Part shown: piece after piece, positions 55,564 through 64,000 of the stretch
Position numbering within the stretch: position 1 is the stretch's first letter
How the letters are laid out: each line of letters starts with the position of its first letter
DNA from: DASTCZ01 sp035308165
Lineage (GTDB): Bacteria; Acidobacteriota; Terriglobia; Acidiferrales; UBA7541
DNA length: 64,000 bases
Reading direction: 5' to 3'
Assembly (NCBI GenBank): GCA_035308165.1
Contig: DATGHC010000068.1
Location: forward strand, 120,009-184,008
Notes under the pieces: model-generated
The model's input: the letters and a program-made list of their open reading frames with translations, nothing else
What the model was told of the DNA's origin: nothing
The model's database searches: none
Translations under genes and position numbers: made by a program

Positions 55564-58500
55564 CTATTGTGGAGGGACAGGTGTCCCAACGCCACCTGCA
55601 AGTACGTCTTTGAGCTTATCTAACTGTCGGCCCAGCCAACTCCCCGCCGCCCGGGTTGATTGTGCAGTCTGATCATAGGCGCGACCCGCTTGGCTTGTGT
55701 TTATGGCCAGGCCGATACCGAGACCCAAGGTTGCATGAGCGCCGACCTTGGTGTCCTTATTCTTTTCCGCACCGACATCAGTATGAACTCCGGCCTTATC
55801 CACAGTGACACTCGTGGTTTTTGGTCCCAAGGAGGCTTGAGCTTTGGCAGAGACGGTGACGCCGTCTTTCGTGGACACGGTTACTCCTACCTTAATCTCG
55901 GCCTCAGCGGAACCAGCTTTTGCAGTTCCCTTACCCCCGGCAAAGGTTTCAACCTTCCCGTTTCCGCCGCCAAGACCAATCGTTCCTTCGGTCTCTGATC
56001 CGACCTGCCCTTTCACTTCGACTTTCCCGGCTTGTCCGCCGGCACTGAGACCTAAGCCGTAAGAGCCCGAAATCTCGACTACGTCAAGCCACGAGCGAAG
56101 CAAAGCCCAAGGGCCTGGAGTATCTTCGTGGCCGCTTATATCGATTCTAACAGTCGGCACGTTCCGGACATAAGTATAAAGATTCAAGGATTGTGGATCG
56201 ACGAAATCAGTATATGGAACAGGTTCGGGAATTGCCGACCAATCAGCGGAGATGAACCTGCCTATATTAGACGAGTAGTATCGTGCCTCGAAGTTATCGA
56301 GGCCGGATTCGGAGTCGCGCTGCTTGCCGGTGAAGTGCAAGGGGCTGGAGTCGCCGCAGGAGCCGGAGGTGTTTTGTCCGTCGCCGAAGGGGAGGCTGGT
56401 GATGCTTTCGCAGCTGACACCGGTGGCCAGGGCACGGAGGCGCTCGGTGCCGAGCCAATCGCTGAAATTCAAATAAGTGGTGCCGAGTTCATAGGTAGCG
56501 ATGTGGCGGTTGCCTGCGTAAACTTCTCCACGGTTCATCGCGCCGATGGAGCTGAGTTCGATGATCTCGTGACTGGCAAGATCGTAGAGATAATCCACGC
56601 TTGTACTGCCGGTGGTTTTTCGGACCCGCTCCCCCGAGGCGCTATAAACATAATTGGCATTTGTAGGCAAGGAACAAGTTCCCTGATTGTTGCCATCCAC
56701 CTGACTGATGCGGCTCTCGGCATCGTAGGAATAGCTATGTACGAGGTCGCATAGGAGATTGCCCGCGGCATCGTAGGTGTAGCCGTCCATTCGGTTATTG
56801 TTGCCAGTGAAGCTGAGCGCCATGGGAGTGGGGCCGGCCTGGTGCCAACGGTTGCCGTATTGGTCGTAGTTGTACGAGTAGACAGATTGCCCGTTGTTTT
56901 GGTTTGAGCCTGTGATACGGTTGAAATCGTCATAGGTGTAGGTCCAGTTTCCGTTGACGCTGTCGTTGGCGGTCAGGATGTCGCTGTTGGGAGCATAGGA
57001 TGGGATGGTCACCGCGTAATTAGATCCATCGGAAATTGATGCGAGGCGAAGACGAGAGTCATAGGTGCGAGTTTCGTTGATGCTGCAGTTCACACATCCG
57101 AGAGACGTGGCGAGCAGCGAGCCCGCAGGGTTGTAGTGGGCAGCGGAGAAGAGCGTGCCGGGATGAGTCGAGTCGTTGAGACTGCTGGTCAACGAAGTGA
57201 GCCGGGTCGCCTTGTTCACCCCGTAAGTCAACGTTATCCCAACCCCGTCCAAGCTGGTAAGCATGTCGCCGAGTAAGTCATACGTATATTGGACAGGAAA
57301 CACGGTGTTGGCGCTGCAATTCTGTGGCGTGCATTGGGAGTTGATTTTCACTCGGCCCAATTGGTCGTAGCTGAAAATCTCTCCCGTGGCATTCGGCGCC
57401 GTTCCGGTTTGAGCCGTGGTTTGAGACGAGAGCCTGCCGACGGTGTTCAAGAGTGCGACCCCAAGAGCCGAGGATTGATCATAGTTGAAGAATGCTGTGG
57501 GAGTTCCGTCTGAGTAGTTTTTTTGAGAAACGCGACTCAGCGTTTCGTACTGATAGCAGGTGCGAACGCCACGGAAGTCGAGCTTCTTCACAAGCAGGCC
57601 CGCATAGGGTGTGGGGGGTGTGGGGCAGGCATTGGCCGGATCCGTGTCATACACGTATGTAATCGTGCCTGATTCCGGATTCGCGGCAGAGAACAGGCGT
57701 GAAACCATGTCATATTTGAACGTGCGTGAATTCAGGGTCCCCTGAGTGACGGATAGCAAGTTGCCGAGGGGGTCATACAAATAGCTGGTTAGAAAACCAG
57801 TGCTTGTAATGTCCTGGCTACAGCCCGGAGGCGAGACGTTTGGTTGTTGGACGGCATTGGTTACTTCACAGGCGGAGCTGAGTCTGCCCAAGCCGTCCAC
57901 TTGCGAGACTCGAGTGACATGATGGGTGCCGTTGCCTTCATCCTGAACTTGAGTTGCAGCCCCTGTATATATGGTTGAGACCGTACTTCCATCTGAATGG
58001 GAGACTTGGGTTGCGCGGCCCAAAGCGTCGTAGGTCGTGGTGTCGCCCGAGCCAGAACAATTCGGCAACGTGTAGCCACTACTTACCTGGTAGGGATAGG
58101 AGGAGAAAAGAACTCCGCTGTTGCCGTCATAGCAAGTGTCGGTGCGATCCCAAGGCGTAGCTTCATCGTTTGCGGAACTACTGGCCATGGGAAGTCCGAG
58201 GCCGTTATAGAGGACTATGTTGTCGGTCCAGCGGGAAATATCTATTTTGCGCTTGGTTTCAACGCTGACGGAACGGGCGGTATCTGTATAAGCAATTGTG
58301 GTGACGCCGCCGTCGGGAAGATCGGTCTCGGTGAGGCGCGCGAGATTCCCAGGATCATTGTACTGGTAGCTTGTAACCTGGGTGTTTGGGTCGGTGGAAC
58401 TGGTGACTTCTCCGGAGGGATAGTTGTACGAGAATTTCTGCGTCTGGTTGAGAGCGTTGGTGATCAGGGTCAAATAGGCATTTGTGGAGCCGGGCGGTTG

Positions 58501-60558
58501 GGAACTCCCAGAGTAACTATCTGAGTAGGAATAATGGGTGGTATAGCCTCGCGGATCTGTCATGGACAGGCGCTGACCCGTGTCGTCGTTGGTGTAAGTG
58601 GTGTTGAGATGCGCGCTCGAGCCTCCGACCCACTGGGAGCTCAGAGTCAAGCTTCCGCAGTTGCAACCGCCAGAGTGCTGGACGATTCCCGAGGTGGCTG
58701 TGCCAGCAGGACTATCGTAGGTGTAGTCAGTCTCAGCGAAGCTGGTCATGTTGCCGTCGTAGACGATCACACTCGAAGGCCGGTCGACAATGTAGTTGGC
58801 GCCAAAGGTCTGGTAATTCGTGACAGTTTTCCGCAGGGGCGAGCCAGGGGCACCGGAGCCAAAGTCTTTGTCGTCGTGCTCAGTTTCCATTTCGTTAGAG
58901 TTGTAACTCCACGTGGTGCCCGCAGTTTTGCCATTCGGATAGGCGGTATTCTGGGTAGTGAGCAGGCGCTTGTTTTGCCAAGTCTTCGAGACAGTCTTCA
59001 AAAGAGTCGTGCCGAGATCATTGTAGTACTGAACGCTAGATTCCACCGGGATTGGCGGCTGAAGCCCACCCTCCATGTTGGGCTGCTGTAGATCTAGAAC
59101 GGAGGAGTAATTATAAGTTGTCTCAAAGCTTGTGCCGCGGACCAAATCATAGGTTGTGACAATTGTTTGTTTGGAGGTCCAGCCATTGGGATTTGAAGGC
59201 CAAGTCGTTGAATAGCCGAATGTCTGATGCAGCACATCGTGGACACCGTCGTAACTAACGTACCGGTCAGTTACGGCCGGAGTTCCGTAAAGCATGTCGC
59301 ACTCATAACCTCTTCCACCACTCTTGGTGAAGGTTTCCGATTGTTCCGCTTGTGGATTTATTCCCCAGACATAGCGGACGTATCCGCCAGTTGGGTAAGT
59401 CATCTTACTCAGGACGCCATAGGTCGGGTCATAGGCGAAGGTGAAGCTTTGGCCGTTGGGCAAGGTGATACTGGAAACAGCTAGGCCGCCGCCTTGGTGG
59501 GGGATCGGATTTGGGCAGTTTGAGATGTAGGGTGAGACTGGCTCGACTGTTACCGGGGTGCTGAATGTGGGAGAGAGACTGGTCGTCCAATTAACTGTGT
59601 AAGGGGCACCCAGACCAATGATTGTGACGGTCTCCGGATTGGTGGCAAAACCGGAATCTTGGAGTACCTTGCGGCCGGTTGTGTCCAAATAGTTGTACCC
59701 AGGTCCAGGGTAGGTGCCGCTAACTGTGCCCGAGTTTCCGTAGCGGTCTAAGAAACTACCGCCATACATGCCACCGTTACTCGTAGTAGTGAAACTCGAC
59801 CCGTCAGGATTTGTAATAGTTAAAGTGGGGTTATCCCAGGCTCCTGTCATCGATGAGAGGATCGGGGCATCAGCCCCTGTACTAAGGCTTCCTTGGGTGA
59901 CCACTTGCCCCGTGAAACCGAAAGGCCAATCCTGATTGTTGAGCGTGCAGTTGTTCTGTCCATTTGGGTCGTTGTAAGTCGATAGTCCCAGATTGTGGCG
60001 ATTGCCCTCAGCGTCCTGGTAAACAAACCCAACCACAGCATGACAAGTGAGAGTCGTACCGGCAGCAGGGAGGGCATTACGTGATGGCGTGTTCGATGGC
60101 TTCCAACTGATCAAATGGAAGCTATTCTGAGAGGAGGGCTTCTTAAATATCAGCAGGTTCGAGGTCTGCCAGGTAATCACCGTATGGGTTACTATGGGAA
60201 CACTTTCACTCCATCCACCAACGGAGAAGGTCGTGCCGGAATTGCAACCGACCACGGTGATCGATAACCAGGACGGTACACTGGTATCACATCTGCTGCT
60301 TAGATAGTTGGCGCCGCTGGAGTCGTAGGCGAAGGAGAAGGGCAGAGTAACCCCGCGTCCCGGGGGTATGATTACGGGTATGCGGATGCTGACAGAACCC
60401 GTGGCGGGGTTCACTGACTCGGCCGGCCCCTTGAGATAATCGTGGCCAGCGCCCGGGATGGGAGTGGCAGTCGGGCTTGTGACTACGGGAAACTGAGCGA
60501 AGGCAACAGAGCTGCAGGCAAGAACTAGTATAGAGAAGAGGATCCGGAGCACTCGCAT
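55564..60558 (-). CDS. Secreted RHS/YD-repeat protein with unusual C-terminus
   Basis: 1664 residues. A signal peptide (about 1-21, SVAFAQFP) and AAGGAG before ATG60558. Many YD repeats (about 560-1380) lead to the RHS-core end motif DNFEARYYSSNIGRFISADW near 1420. About 230 residues follow that are variable in this family. Here they are Gly/Lys/Val-rich with alternating strands (GKVEVKGQVGSETEGTIGLG, then VGVTVSTKDGVTVSAKAQAS) and a short helical end, unlike known nuclease or deaminase toxin tips. No VgrG or PAAR partner is present, so Sec export and surface display are expected. Confidence 0.85.
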   Translation of the reverse strand: MRVLRILFSILVLACSSVAFAQFPVVTSPTATPIPGAGHDYLKGPAESVNPATGSVSIRIPVIIPPGRGVTLPFSFAYDSSGANYLSSRCDTSVPSWLSITVVGCNSGTTFSVGGWSESVPIVTHTVITWQTSNLLIFKKPSSQNSFHLISWKPSNTPSRNALPAAGTTLTCHAVVGFVYQDAEGNRHNLGLSTYNDPNGQNNCTLNNQDWPFGFTGQVVTQGSLSTGADAPILSSMTGAWDNPTLTITNPDGSSFTTTSNGGMYGGSFLDRYGNSGTVSGTYPGPGYNYLDTTGRKVLQDSGFATNPETVTIIGLGAPYTVNWTTSLSPTFSTPVTVEPVSPYISNCPNPIPHQGGGLAVSSITLPNGQSFTFAYDPTYGVLSKMTYPTGGYVRYVWGINPQAEQSETFTKSGGRGYECDMLYGTPAVTDRYVSYDGVHDVLHQTFGYSTTWPSNPNGWTSKQTIVTTYDLVRGTSFETTYNYSSVLDLQQPNMEGGLQPPIPVESSVQYYNDLGTTLLKTVSKTWQNKRLLTTQNTAYPNGKTAGTTWSYNSNEMETEHDDKDFGSGAPGSPLRKTVTNYQTFGANYIVDRPSSVIVYDGNMTSFAETDYTYDSPAGTATSGIVQHSGGCNCGSLTLSSQWVGGSSAHLNTTYTNDDTGQRLSMTDPRGYTTHYSYSDSYSGSSQPPGSTNAYLTLITNALNQTQKFSYNYPSGEVTSSTDPNTQVTSYQYNDPGNLARLTETDLPDGGVTTIAYTDTARSVSVETKRKIDISRWTDNIVLYNGLGLPMASSSANDEATPWDRTDTCYDGNSGVLFSSYPYQVSSGYTLPNCSGSGDTTTYDALGRATQVSHSDGSTVSTIYTGAATQVQDEGNGTHHVTRVSQVDGLGRLSSACEVTNAVQQPNVSPPGCSQDITSTGFLTSYLYDPLGNLLSVTQGTLNSRTFKYDMVSRLFSAANPESGTITYVYDTDPANACPTPPTPYAGLLVKKLDFRGVRTCYQYETLSRVSQKNYSDGTPTAFFNYDQSSALGVALLNTVGRLSSQTTAQTGTAPNATGEIFSYDQLGRVKINSQCTPQNCSANTVFPVQYTYDLLGDMLTSLDGVGITLTYGVNKATRLTSLTSSLNDSTHPGTLFSAAHYNPAGSLLATSLGCVNCSINETRTYDSRLRLASISDGSNYAVTIPSYAPNSDILTANDSVNGNWTYTYDDFNRITGSNQNNGQSVYSYNYDQYGNRWHQAGPTPMALSFTGNNNRMDGYTYDAAGNLLCDLVHSYSYDAESRISQVDGNNQGTCSLPTNANYVYSASGERVRKTTGSTSVDYLYDLASHEIIELSSIGAMNRGEVYAGNRHIATYELGTTYLNFSDWLGTERLRALATGVSCESITSLPFGDGQNTSGSCGDSSPLHFTGKQRDSESGLDNFEARYYSSNIGRFISADWSAIPEPVPYTDFVDPQSLNLYTYVRNVPTVRIDISGHEDTPGPWALLRSWLDVVEISGSYGLGLSAGGQAGKVEVKGQVGSETEGTIGLGGGNGKVETFAGGKGTAKAGSAEAEIKVGVTVSTKDGVTVSAKAQASLGPKTTSVTVDKAGVHTDVGAEKNKDTKVGAHATLGLGIGLAINTSQAGRAYDQTAQSTRAAGSWLGRQLDKLKDVLAGGVGTPVPPQ

Positions 60559-60875
60559 GAAATCTCCTTGGTCTTACGGGATAAAGATGTCCCTCGAAAA
60601 CCTCAAACCAATCAACGGAATCGGCACATTTCTGACAATCACATCAAACCCATCTGATCAATGCGCATGAAGGTGTCCGCATTGCGGGGTGCATTCCCCG
60701 AATTTACCTGCTTCCGGATTCGGCTGTCGTGGAGGGTCGAGCGGTGGATCACGATTTCCCGAAAAGGGAAACTTGCGAAGCCATATAGGCACGCGGTTTA
60801 ACATGTGTCAACATCTATTTGCGTTATTAATGCACATTTTATATATGTACTGTGAATATCTCTGCAAGTAACTGT
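60559..60875. other. RHS upstream region
   Basis: No supported gene. It is rich in A/T near 60830-60870 and contains a short hairpin (cggggtgcattccccg). It should hold the RHS promoter. Confidence 0.45.
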
Positions 60876-61226
60876 TTACGGGCCACTTATCGCTGAAGTT
60901 GAGGGTCGCTTGTCCATGCAGTTCGCCCCGTATCCAACCAAGCTGGGATACTCATCAGTTTCTTTGAAAGGCGTGCCGCAATCCGGGCAGACATGGACTG
61001 GCTCTCCAGGCTTCACCCAAACATGCGGGACGTAGATTATTTGACCCATCGTGTTGTCCTCCCATTCCTGCCACTCGCCGAAGTGCACACGCGAATTGTC
61101 CTCTTCGGGGCTGGGAATGCTCCAAATAATCCTCATACGTTTGCAGTTGCCGTTTCGGCGAGCGAGTTGCATTCGCGCCGCCGCCCGAGATTCAGGCGAA
61201 CCAATCGGAAAATCCTCAGGCTTCAT
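60876..61226 (-). CDS. Small protein with a zinc-finger-like pair
   Basis: 116 residues. A central tract with VHVCPDCGTPFKET is one half of a zinc ribbon; a further Cys occurs in GANCMD. No signal or membrane segment. It is the last island gene before the right attachment site. Function unknown. Confidence 0.55.
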   Translation of the reverse strand: MKPEDFPIGSPESRAAARMQLARRNGNCKRMRIIWSIPSPEEDNSRVHFGEWQEWEDNTMGQIIYVPHVWVKPGEPVHVCPDCGTPFKETDEYPSLVGYGANCMDKRPSTSAISGP

Positions 61227-61308
61227 GCACCGTCACCACCAACGTGAATGATTTCCGTTCGCCCCCCTTCCCAAAGGATTCTCTGCGGTGGAAGCGAAGC
61301 CAAATCAC

Positions 61309-61327
61309 TGTAGTAAATTCGTAGTAG
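61309..61327 (+). repeat. Right arm-type site candidate
   Basis: TGTAGTAAATTCGTAGTAG, 18 of 19 matching the left copy, 117 bp inside the right att core. Two more imperfect repeats (gttcagaacgggtccaaac, tttcagaacccgtcaaaac) lie between it and the core. Confidence 0.55.
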
Positions 61328-61444
61328 ATATCGGTTCAGAACGGGTCCAAACGCGTATAAACGATTCAAGACCGGCAGATTGTAACTGGTTGAGGAATAT
61401 AATAGAGTCCGAAAGTTTCAGAACCCGTCAAAACAGCCTCCTGT

Positions 61445-61490
61445 TCTCATAATCCCTAGGTCGTGAGTTCGAGTCTCACCGCCGGCACCA
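61445..61490 (+). repeat. attR core (46-bp direct repeat)
   Basis: Exact copy of the tRNA-Met 3' half at 29468-29513. The 5' half of a tRNA is absent here, so it is not a functional tRNA. Confidence 0.92.
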
Positions 61491-61566
61491 TCTTTATTGT
61501 TTCGAATACAACCCGGTGAACAAATTGATCCGTTTCCCTTGTCCTGAACACTTCCCTTGCCGGGGC

Positions 61567-62382
61567 TCATATGCAGAGGAGGTTGTGATGAACCTTCGTG
61601 TACCCGTGTTCCGCAGCCCAAACATTCAGGGGCAGGCTTGCGAGTTCGTCCACGACTGGAACCGCAAGGGCAGTTTTTGTGAGGTCAACCGTCTTGATGT
61701 AACTGTGGCAGGTGTCGCACGCTTCCACGCGTACGTGGCTGATCTGCTGAGCGGAATACACCGCTTGTTTGTGCACATCTTCTTCCCCGCACGCGGGGCA
61801 CACAATTCTGCGAAATTCCCACTCCGCCGAGCACAGCGCGCAGATCAGTGACCGCTTTCCCCCATCGCCCTCGGGACGAAGCACTCCGACAATCGGCTTC
61901 GAGCCGCACAGCGGGCACACTTGCGGAGTCCCCCCGGGCACAGCCCAATCGGTGCTTGCCGCGATACATTCGGCATACGGCTGCAGAAAGATCCACGCCG
62001 TCAGGGCTTCCACCGGTGTCAGACTCGTCTCCAAATCCGCGTCATCGCGCCAGAACTCTTCCAGGATTTCCTTCCAGCGGTTGCTGTCGCGCGAGTGCAA
62101 CTCGCGCACAGACCGAGCAAGCGCAGCCGGTGCGTGCCGCTCAACGTGTGAAAGGAATGGTGAGAAGTGTGTAAGCAGGAAAACCAAATCCAATTCCTGC
62201 CTCAACGCACCCGCGAAACCTGTCCTCTTCATTTTCCCGCGCGCGGATTCCGCTTCCGCATACAGCGATTGCTGAAATCGCGCGATCTTTTCGTAAAAAA
62301 GGAGCCCTTCGGAGGCGTATGGATGAATAGAGGCCAGTTCCTGCGCGCGGCGGATTCGCCGCTCCCACTTACCTTCCTTCAT
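61567..62382 (-). CDS. fdhE: FdhE, formate dehydrogenase assembly protein
   Basis: 271 residues from ATG62382 with GAGGAA upstream and 4-bp overlap with the gamma-subunit stop. Four Cys pairs form the rubredoxin-like metal site: VCPLCGSKP, ICALCSAEW, VCPACGEED, and ACDTCHSY. FdhE binds the catalytic subunit and helps its activation before Tat export. It is the last gene of the operon and the first chromosomal gene beyond the island. Confidence 0.88.
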   Translation of the reverse strand: MKEGKWERRIRRAQELASIHPYASEGLLFYEKIARFQQSLYAEAESARGKMKRTGFAGALRQELDLVFLLTHFSPFLSHVERHAPAALARSVRELHSRDSNRWKEILEEFWRDDADLETSLTPVEALTAWIFLQPYAECIAASTDWAVPGGTPQVCPLCGSKPIVGVLRPEGDGGKRSLICALCSAEWEFRRIVCPACGEEDVHKQAVYSAQQISHVRVEACDTCHSYIKTVDLTKTALAVPVVDELASLPLNVWAAEHGYTKVHHNLLCI

Positions 62383-63038
62383 TTCCTCGCCGGGGAGCTG
62401 CCCATGACCCGGTCGTACCACAGCCGGTGAAACACCTGCGCCCAGCTCATGGAAACATCCCCGTGCAGCATGGAGCGGTTCGCGCCGCCCTCAAGGAACA
62501 ATGCCATGTACAGATGGATCATAAACAATCCAATAGTCAACAACGCTGCAATCGGGTGGACCAATATCGCAAAGTAGCGGAGATAGCGCAGGTTCCAGGG
62601 AATATATTCCGTGAACCAGAGAATTACGCCGGAAACCAGCAGCGCAATCGCGCACCACAAGAAGCCCCAGAAGAGTTGCTTCTGTCCCCCGTTGAATTTG
62701 TCCGCGGGCGGCATTTTGTCATCTTCGTTGCGAATGTAAAGCGGCAGCGCCTTGGCCCACGTCCGGTCCGCATCGGTTAAATGCATTTGCGACGCCCACT
62801 GGCGATACATCAAAACGATCCCGGTGCTGAATATCAATCCGACCCACGGATGCAGATCGCGAATGACTGTGCCGCCGCCCAGCACCACGCCAATCCAGAA
62901 CAGCCACGGCGACCAAAACGCCAGCCCCGTCAGCAGCAGGTAAACGTAGGAAAGTCCGACGGTCCAGTGCACGGCCCGCTCATGGAATTCGTACCTCAGA
63001 ATGCGCCCGCCGGGAAGAAGGTGAGATTCTTCTTTCAT
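62379..63038 (-). CDS. Formate dehydrogenase cytochrome b subunit (gamma)
   Basis: 219 residues with four transmembrane helices; YEFHERAVHWTVGLSYVYLLLTG has the first heme His, and further His residues follow in DLHPWVGLIF and FAILVHPIAALLTIGLFMIH. This is the FdnI/FdoI b556 family. It passes electrons from the Fe-S subunit to quinone. The ATG overlaps the beta stop by 4 bp. Confidence 0.92.
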   Translation of the reverse strand: MKEESHLLPGGRILRYEFHERAVHWTVGLSYVYLLLTGLAFWSPWLFWIGVVLGGGTVIRDLHPWVGLIFSTGIVLMYRQWASQMHLTDADRTWAKALPLYIRNEDDKMPPADKFNGGQKQLFWGFLWCAIALLVSGVILWFTEYIPWNLRYLRYFAILVHPIAALLTIGLFMIHLYMALFLEGGANRSMLHGDVSMSWAQVFHRLWYDRVMGSSPARK

Positions 63039-63931
63039 CCTTTTACCTCCTTCTTGGGCACGTCAGACAAAATGTTTTCCGTCTTGGGGCCAAATCGCAG
63101 GTAGTGGATCGCCATCCCCGCCAGCCCGGCGATCATCGCCAAATTCCCCAGCCACTTCAGCGGAGACTTCCACAGCTTTACCGTCCACGGAATTGTCGGA
63201 TTTGACGGCAGCCCCCCGTATGCTTCCGGATTCGTCAGATCGTGGAGCACGTAAATCACGTGCGTCCCGCCCACTCCGGCGGGATCGTACACGCCTGCAT
63301 TGGCAAAGCCCGATTGCTCCCGCAATTGCACCGCGCGCCTCTGCGCCAGGTCCTTCATGTCATCCTTCGTCCCAAAGTGCAGGCATCCGGTCGGGCAGCT
63401 CTTGATGCATGCCGGCTCCAGTCCCTCGCTCACGCGATCTACGCACAGCGTGCACTTGAAAACTTTCTTCGCCTGCGGACTGAACTTCGGAATGTTGAAC
63501 GGGCACCCGCTCATGCAATATCCGCAGCCGATGCAGTGGTCCTGCTGGAAATCCACGATCCCATTCATGTACTGCACGATCGCGCCGTCTGCCGGACATG
63601 CTTTCAAGCATCCCGGCTCTTCGCAGTGCATGCACTGGTCTTTGCGCATCAGCAGCATCAGGCTGCCGTCTTCGCGCTCGTGCTCGTTAAACTTGATCAG
63701 GTTCCAGTAATTCCACTCCGTGTTCGGCATAGTCTGATAGCTGTTGTCGAAAACGGTTTGTGAAAACGAAAGCCCATTCCATTCCAGGCAGGCCACCTCG
63801 CACGCCTTGCACCCGATGCAAGTCGAAGTGTCCACAACTTTGCATACATCAAACTCGCGCTTCACCCCCGCGCCAGGAACTGGCCCGGAGTGTCCCGATA
63901 TCGCTCGAATTTCCAACGAAGCCTGGCTCAT
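63035..63931 (-). CDS. Formate dehydrogenase iron-sulfur subunit (beta)
   Basis: 298 residues with four [4Fe-4S] motifs: CIGCKACEVAC, CMHCEEPGCLKACP, CIGCGYCMSGCPF and CTLCVDRV...ACIKSCPTG. A single C-terminal helix (NLAMIAGLAGMAIHYL) anchors it. This is the FdnH/FdoH family. It conducts electrons from the molybdopterin/tungstopterin subunit to the cytochrome. It starts 12 bp after the alpha stop. Confidence 0.94.
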   Translation of the reverse strand: MSQASLEIRAISGHSGPVPGAGVKREFDVCKVVDTSTCIGCKACEVACLEWNGLSFSQTVFDNSYQTMPNTEWNYWNLIKFNEHEREDGSLMLLMRKDQCMHCEEPGCLKACPADGAIVQYMNGIVDFQQDHCIGCGYCMSGCPFNIPKFSPQAKKVFKCTLCVDRVSEGLEPACIKSCPTGCLHFGTKDDMKDLAQRRAVQLREQSGFANAGVYDPAGVGGTHVIYVLHDLTNPEAYGGLPSNPTIPWTVKLWKSPLKWLGNLAMIAGLAGMAIHYLRFGPKTENILSDVPKKEVKG

Positions 63932-63943
63932 GACCGGCTCTCC

Positions 63944-64000
63944 CTAGGCCTTTTCCAGTTTCACGAGGAACCCTTTGAACTCGGGCGTGAATGCATTCGG
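63944..64000 (-). CDS. Formate dehydrogenase catalytic subunit (alpha), C-terminal end only
   Basis: Only the last 18 residues are in the window (PNAFTPEFKGFLVKLEKA, stop TAG at 63944-63946). The tail TPEFKGFLVKLEKA and the gene order alpha-beta-gamma-fdhE identify it as the large subunit of a respiratory formate dehydrogenase. The catalytic residue is outside the window. Confidence 0.85.
   Translation of the reverse strand, partial: PNAFTPEFKGFLVKLEKA

Larger units (their letters stand above)
29468..61490. mobile_element. About 32-kb integrative element in tRNA-Met
   Basis: Bounded by a 46-bp exact direct repeat of the tRNA 3' half. It carries a tyrosine integrase, AlpA-like protein, Rep_trans-like initiator and serine recombinase, and many cargo genes unrelated to the flanking housekeeping genes. 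No type IV secretion, coupling protein or virion genes are seen, so it is probably a mobilizable/replicative integrative element rather than a full ICE or prophage. Tilted base composition toward A/T compared with the flanks is apparent by eye. The right end stops 76 bp short of the fdhE stop, so no chromosomal gene is broken. Confidence 0.88.

Noticed and set aside
55564..60558. Type VI secretion RHS effector
   Set aside because: It has a Sec signal peptide and no VgrG, PAAR or Eag chaperone gene nearby.
61445..61490. Second tRNA-Met gene
   Set aside because: Only the 3' half is present; the sequence upstream does not form a D-arm or 5' acceptor strand. It is the attR copy.
29468..61490. 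Prophage or complete ICE
   Set aside because: No capsid, tail, terminase, VirB4, VirD4 or other conjugation proteins are visible.

Overview
The window looks like a chromosome segment of an acidobacterium (Acidobacteriota, probably class Terriglobia). The grounds are gene content: an ADOP-type macrolide-exporter-like permease with its PadR regulator, several exported lipoprotein-sorting-like proteins, a secreted VWFA protein of the kind common in that group, and a tilS-hpt-ftsH-folP cluster. No 16S rRNA or marker search was possible, so this is inference.

Left chromosomal part (1-29.5 kb). The window opens inside a large GH42/GH35-like protein, followed by a lipoprotein-sorting-like protein, a PilZ protein, an EamA exporter and ada. 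Then comes a minus-strand Lol-like set (lipoprotein, FtsX-type permease, ATPase, one-TM protein, LolA-like protein). Next is ruvX-mltG with two uncharacterised genes, then PadR-ADOP-lipoprotein-sorting protein, an M28 peptidase, and the tilS-hpt-ftsH-Zn ribbon-VWFA-folP series. The Hpt protein appears to lack its catalytic acids. Just before a tRNA-Met(CAT) gene is a tiny operon: a 46-residue hydrophobic peptide and two membrane proteins.

Genomic island (29,468-61,490). A 46-bp exact direct repeat of the tRNA 3' half lies at 29,468-29,513 and 61,445-61,490. It bounds about 32 kb that is less GC-rich to the eye. Inside each end is a 19-bp direct repeat (18/19 identical), candidate integrase arm sites. 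The backbone is a minus-strand run: unknown gene, Rep_trans-like replication initiator, AlpA-like HTH protein, 97-aa protein, serine recombinase, tyrosine integrase. No conjugation or virion genes are visible, so it is best read as an integrative mobilizable or replicative element. Cargo comes in modules: (i) an OLD-like ATPase/TOPRIM nuclease; (ii) an SMC-like ATPase (DUF3696 type) coupled to a PIN-like nuclease, flanked on one side by the integrase gene and on the other by a vestige of a second integrase 3' end; (iii) a ribbon-helix-helix protein divergent from a HhH-glycosylase-like protein; (iv) a five-gene operon of TPR protein, NucS-like, two further PD-(D/E)XK and one PLD-type nuclease; (v) exported proteins, including a TPR-CHAT protease, a beta-barrel-like protein, Tat and Sec substrates, and a 1664-aa secreted RHS protein with a following NTF2-like membrane-anchored protein. 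Four diverged copies of one 300-450 bp repeat family lie between cargo modules.

Right chromosomal part (61.5-64 kb). A tightly overlapping minus-strand formate dehydrogenase operon (alpha C-terminus, Fe-S beta, cytochrome b gamma, fdhE) resumes 76 bp beyond the right attachment site.

The most novel candidates are the ATPase-PIN module with its integrase-derived flanks, the five-gene multi-nuclease operon, and the repeat family at module boundaries.
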